A stretch of 64,000 nucleotides of DNA from Phymatolithon calcareum (Eukaryota; Rhodophyta; Florideophyceae; Hapalidiales). The number at the start of each line of letters is the position of its first letter. Position 1 is the first letter of the stretch. The position numbers and the translations under genes were made by a program. The notes under the pieces are model-generated. The model was not told the DNA's origin. It did not search any database and saw only the letters and a list, made by a program, of their open reading frames with translations. This document shows positions 63,278 through 64,000 of this stretch, one piece after another. The DNA lies in the NCBI GenBank assembly GCA_977006965.1, contig OZ345354.1:868001-932000 (forward strand), written 5' to 3'.

Positions 63278-64000
63278 TCAAGGTGTGACCCCGTAGGCAG
63301 CTGACTCAAGAACGGCTGAACGTTCATAGAAGCCACCAATATCAAGACATTCACAAAGATTCGCCAAATGTGAACTCGCCCTTTTCTTCGACATAGCAGA
63401 CAGCCCGTCCATCAATGATCTCAAGTTTGTATCGAATTTAGTCTCAAATTTTGCCACAGTAACCTGATAGTTATGCCTCTGCATATTCCGACTCGTCTCC
63501 TCCGGCGGCACGCCCGGCACAAGCGTTCTACAAAATCGGTCTGTGTAACCCGCGAAAAGTAGGCACACCTGTGTGATTCCATAAAAAACCTTGAGGTGTT
63601 TGTCATTGGACACGAGACACTCGCGCAAACTCGCGTCCAAAAAGGCGGCATGTGCCTGAATAATCTCGTCTAAAGTGTCCGCTTTTCGAATCCCCGTTGT
63701 CAATTTTCGCCAGTTCGGTTCCAGTACATCGGCAAGCGTGTAGTACAGCATGTTTCGCACAAACTGAAGCATACGATTGCGTAACGCGAATGAACGGACA
63801 AACTGGTCACGTAGTCCGCGAAAGTTGCCCTTGACTTGGGCATGATTGCGCCAACAGCCCTCCAATTCTCGCTCCACGCGCTTGCAGTGCAGTAAATATC
63901 GCGAGATCAATTGATACTTCAATACTTCAATGTCGGACACGATGAGATTCATCGGCCATCGCAGTCGATAGTTCAACGAGAAGGCGTCATAGCCTGTCAA
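63278..64000 (-). CDS. GCP2: Gamma-tubulin complex component 2 (C-terminal part; continues beyond window)
   Basis: 240 residues visible; the 5' end lies beyond position 64000. The sequence is the C-terminal Spc97/98 (GCP) domain, which binds gamma-tubulin for microtubule nucleation: FSLNYRLRWPMNLIVSDIEVLKYQLISRYLLHCKRVERELEGCWRNH (GCP2 type: 'F-LdYkv-WPlsLil----l--Yq-lFr-lf-ck-vEr-L---W'), then FALRNRMLQFVRNMLYYTLADVLEPNWRKLTTGI, DEIIQAHAAFLDASLRECLV and KVFYGITQVCLLFAGYTDRF. The LEPNW and 'H--FLd--L--C' motifs point to GCP2 rather than GCP3-6. The C-terminus (stop at 63278) is complete. Confidence 0.93.
   Translation of the reverse strand: MTGYDAFSLNYRLRWPMNLIVSDIEVLKYQLISRYLLHCKRVERELEGCWRNHAQVKGNFRGLRDQFVRSFALRNRMLQFVRNMLYYTLADVLEPNWRKLTTGIRKADTLDEIIQAHAAFLDASLRECLVSNDKHLKVFYGITQVCLLFAGYTDRFCRTLVPGVPPEETSRNMQRHNYQVTVAKFETKFDTNLRSLMDGLSAMSKKRASSHLANLCECLDIGGFYERSAVLESAAYGVTP

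Noticed and set aside
1-64000. tRNA and rRNA genes
   Set aside because: No cloverleaf with matching A and B boxes or rRNA-like core sequence was recognised by eye; a tRNAscan-type search could still find one.

Overview
This is a stretch of eukaryotic nuclear genome, most likely from a red alga. The evidence is the gene set: plastid-type phosphoglycerate kinase, peptide deformylase and isopropylmalate synthase with transit-peptide-like N-termini; a nuclear gene for a phycobiliprotein-fold protein; and eukaryote-only genes (ISY1, PDS5, ArfGAP, a gamma-tubulin complex subunit, a PX sorting nexin). Most genes are intronless. Where introns occur they are short (about 60-120 bp) with GT..AG ends. 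Phycobilisome-type proteins occur in red algae, glaucophytes and cryptophytes, so the assignment to red algae is an inference; I cannot name the species.

Layout. 0.1-11.6 kb is gene-dense: PGK (-), phycobiliprotein-like (+), peptide deformylase (-), ISY1 (+), a two-exon Gag1-clamp-like gene (-), a PhoD-type secreted or membrane phosphatase (+) and an AMP-ligase-like pseudoenzyme (-). 11.6-29 kb is an accessory, repeat-rich block. It holds two near-identical, spliced, ionotropic-glutamate-receptor-like genes (15.6-17.3 and 24.8-26.5 kb), a decayed non-LTR retrotransposon between them, a detached copy of the 3' end of the PUS3 gene, a large foldback hairpin, direct repeats, a pogo-like MITE and a hAT element with perfect 8-bp target duplications.

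29-41 kb is gene-rich again: PUS3-type tRNA pseudouridine synthase (-), head-to-head with a START-domain protein (+), an alpha/beta-hydrolase-like protein (+), a PX-BAR sorting nexin (+), a plastid-targeted protein with two HTH-like segments (+) and an atypical SDR (-). 42.3-46.5 kb carries two tandem isopropylmalate synthase genes (-). One has lost active-site residues although its last ~1.1 kb is almost identical to its neighbour. 47-64 kb contains PDS5 (+), ArfGAP (-), a Cys-rich single-pass membrane protein (-), a plastid bPH2/YdbS-like protein (-), a five-segment LtrA-like membrane protein (+), a HEAT-repeat fragment (+) and the C-terminal part of GCP2 (-), which runs off the window.

The genes do not form one pathway, as expected for a eukaryotic chromosome. 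The most unusual items are the iGluR-like tandem pair, the active-site-less LeuA paralogue kept similar by apparent gene conversion, and the nuclear phycobiliprotein-fold protein lacking the chromophore cysteine. Exon joins were worked out by hand from splice signals and reading frame; no alignments or searches could be run.
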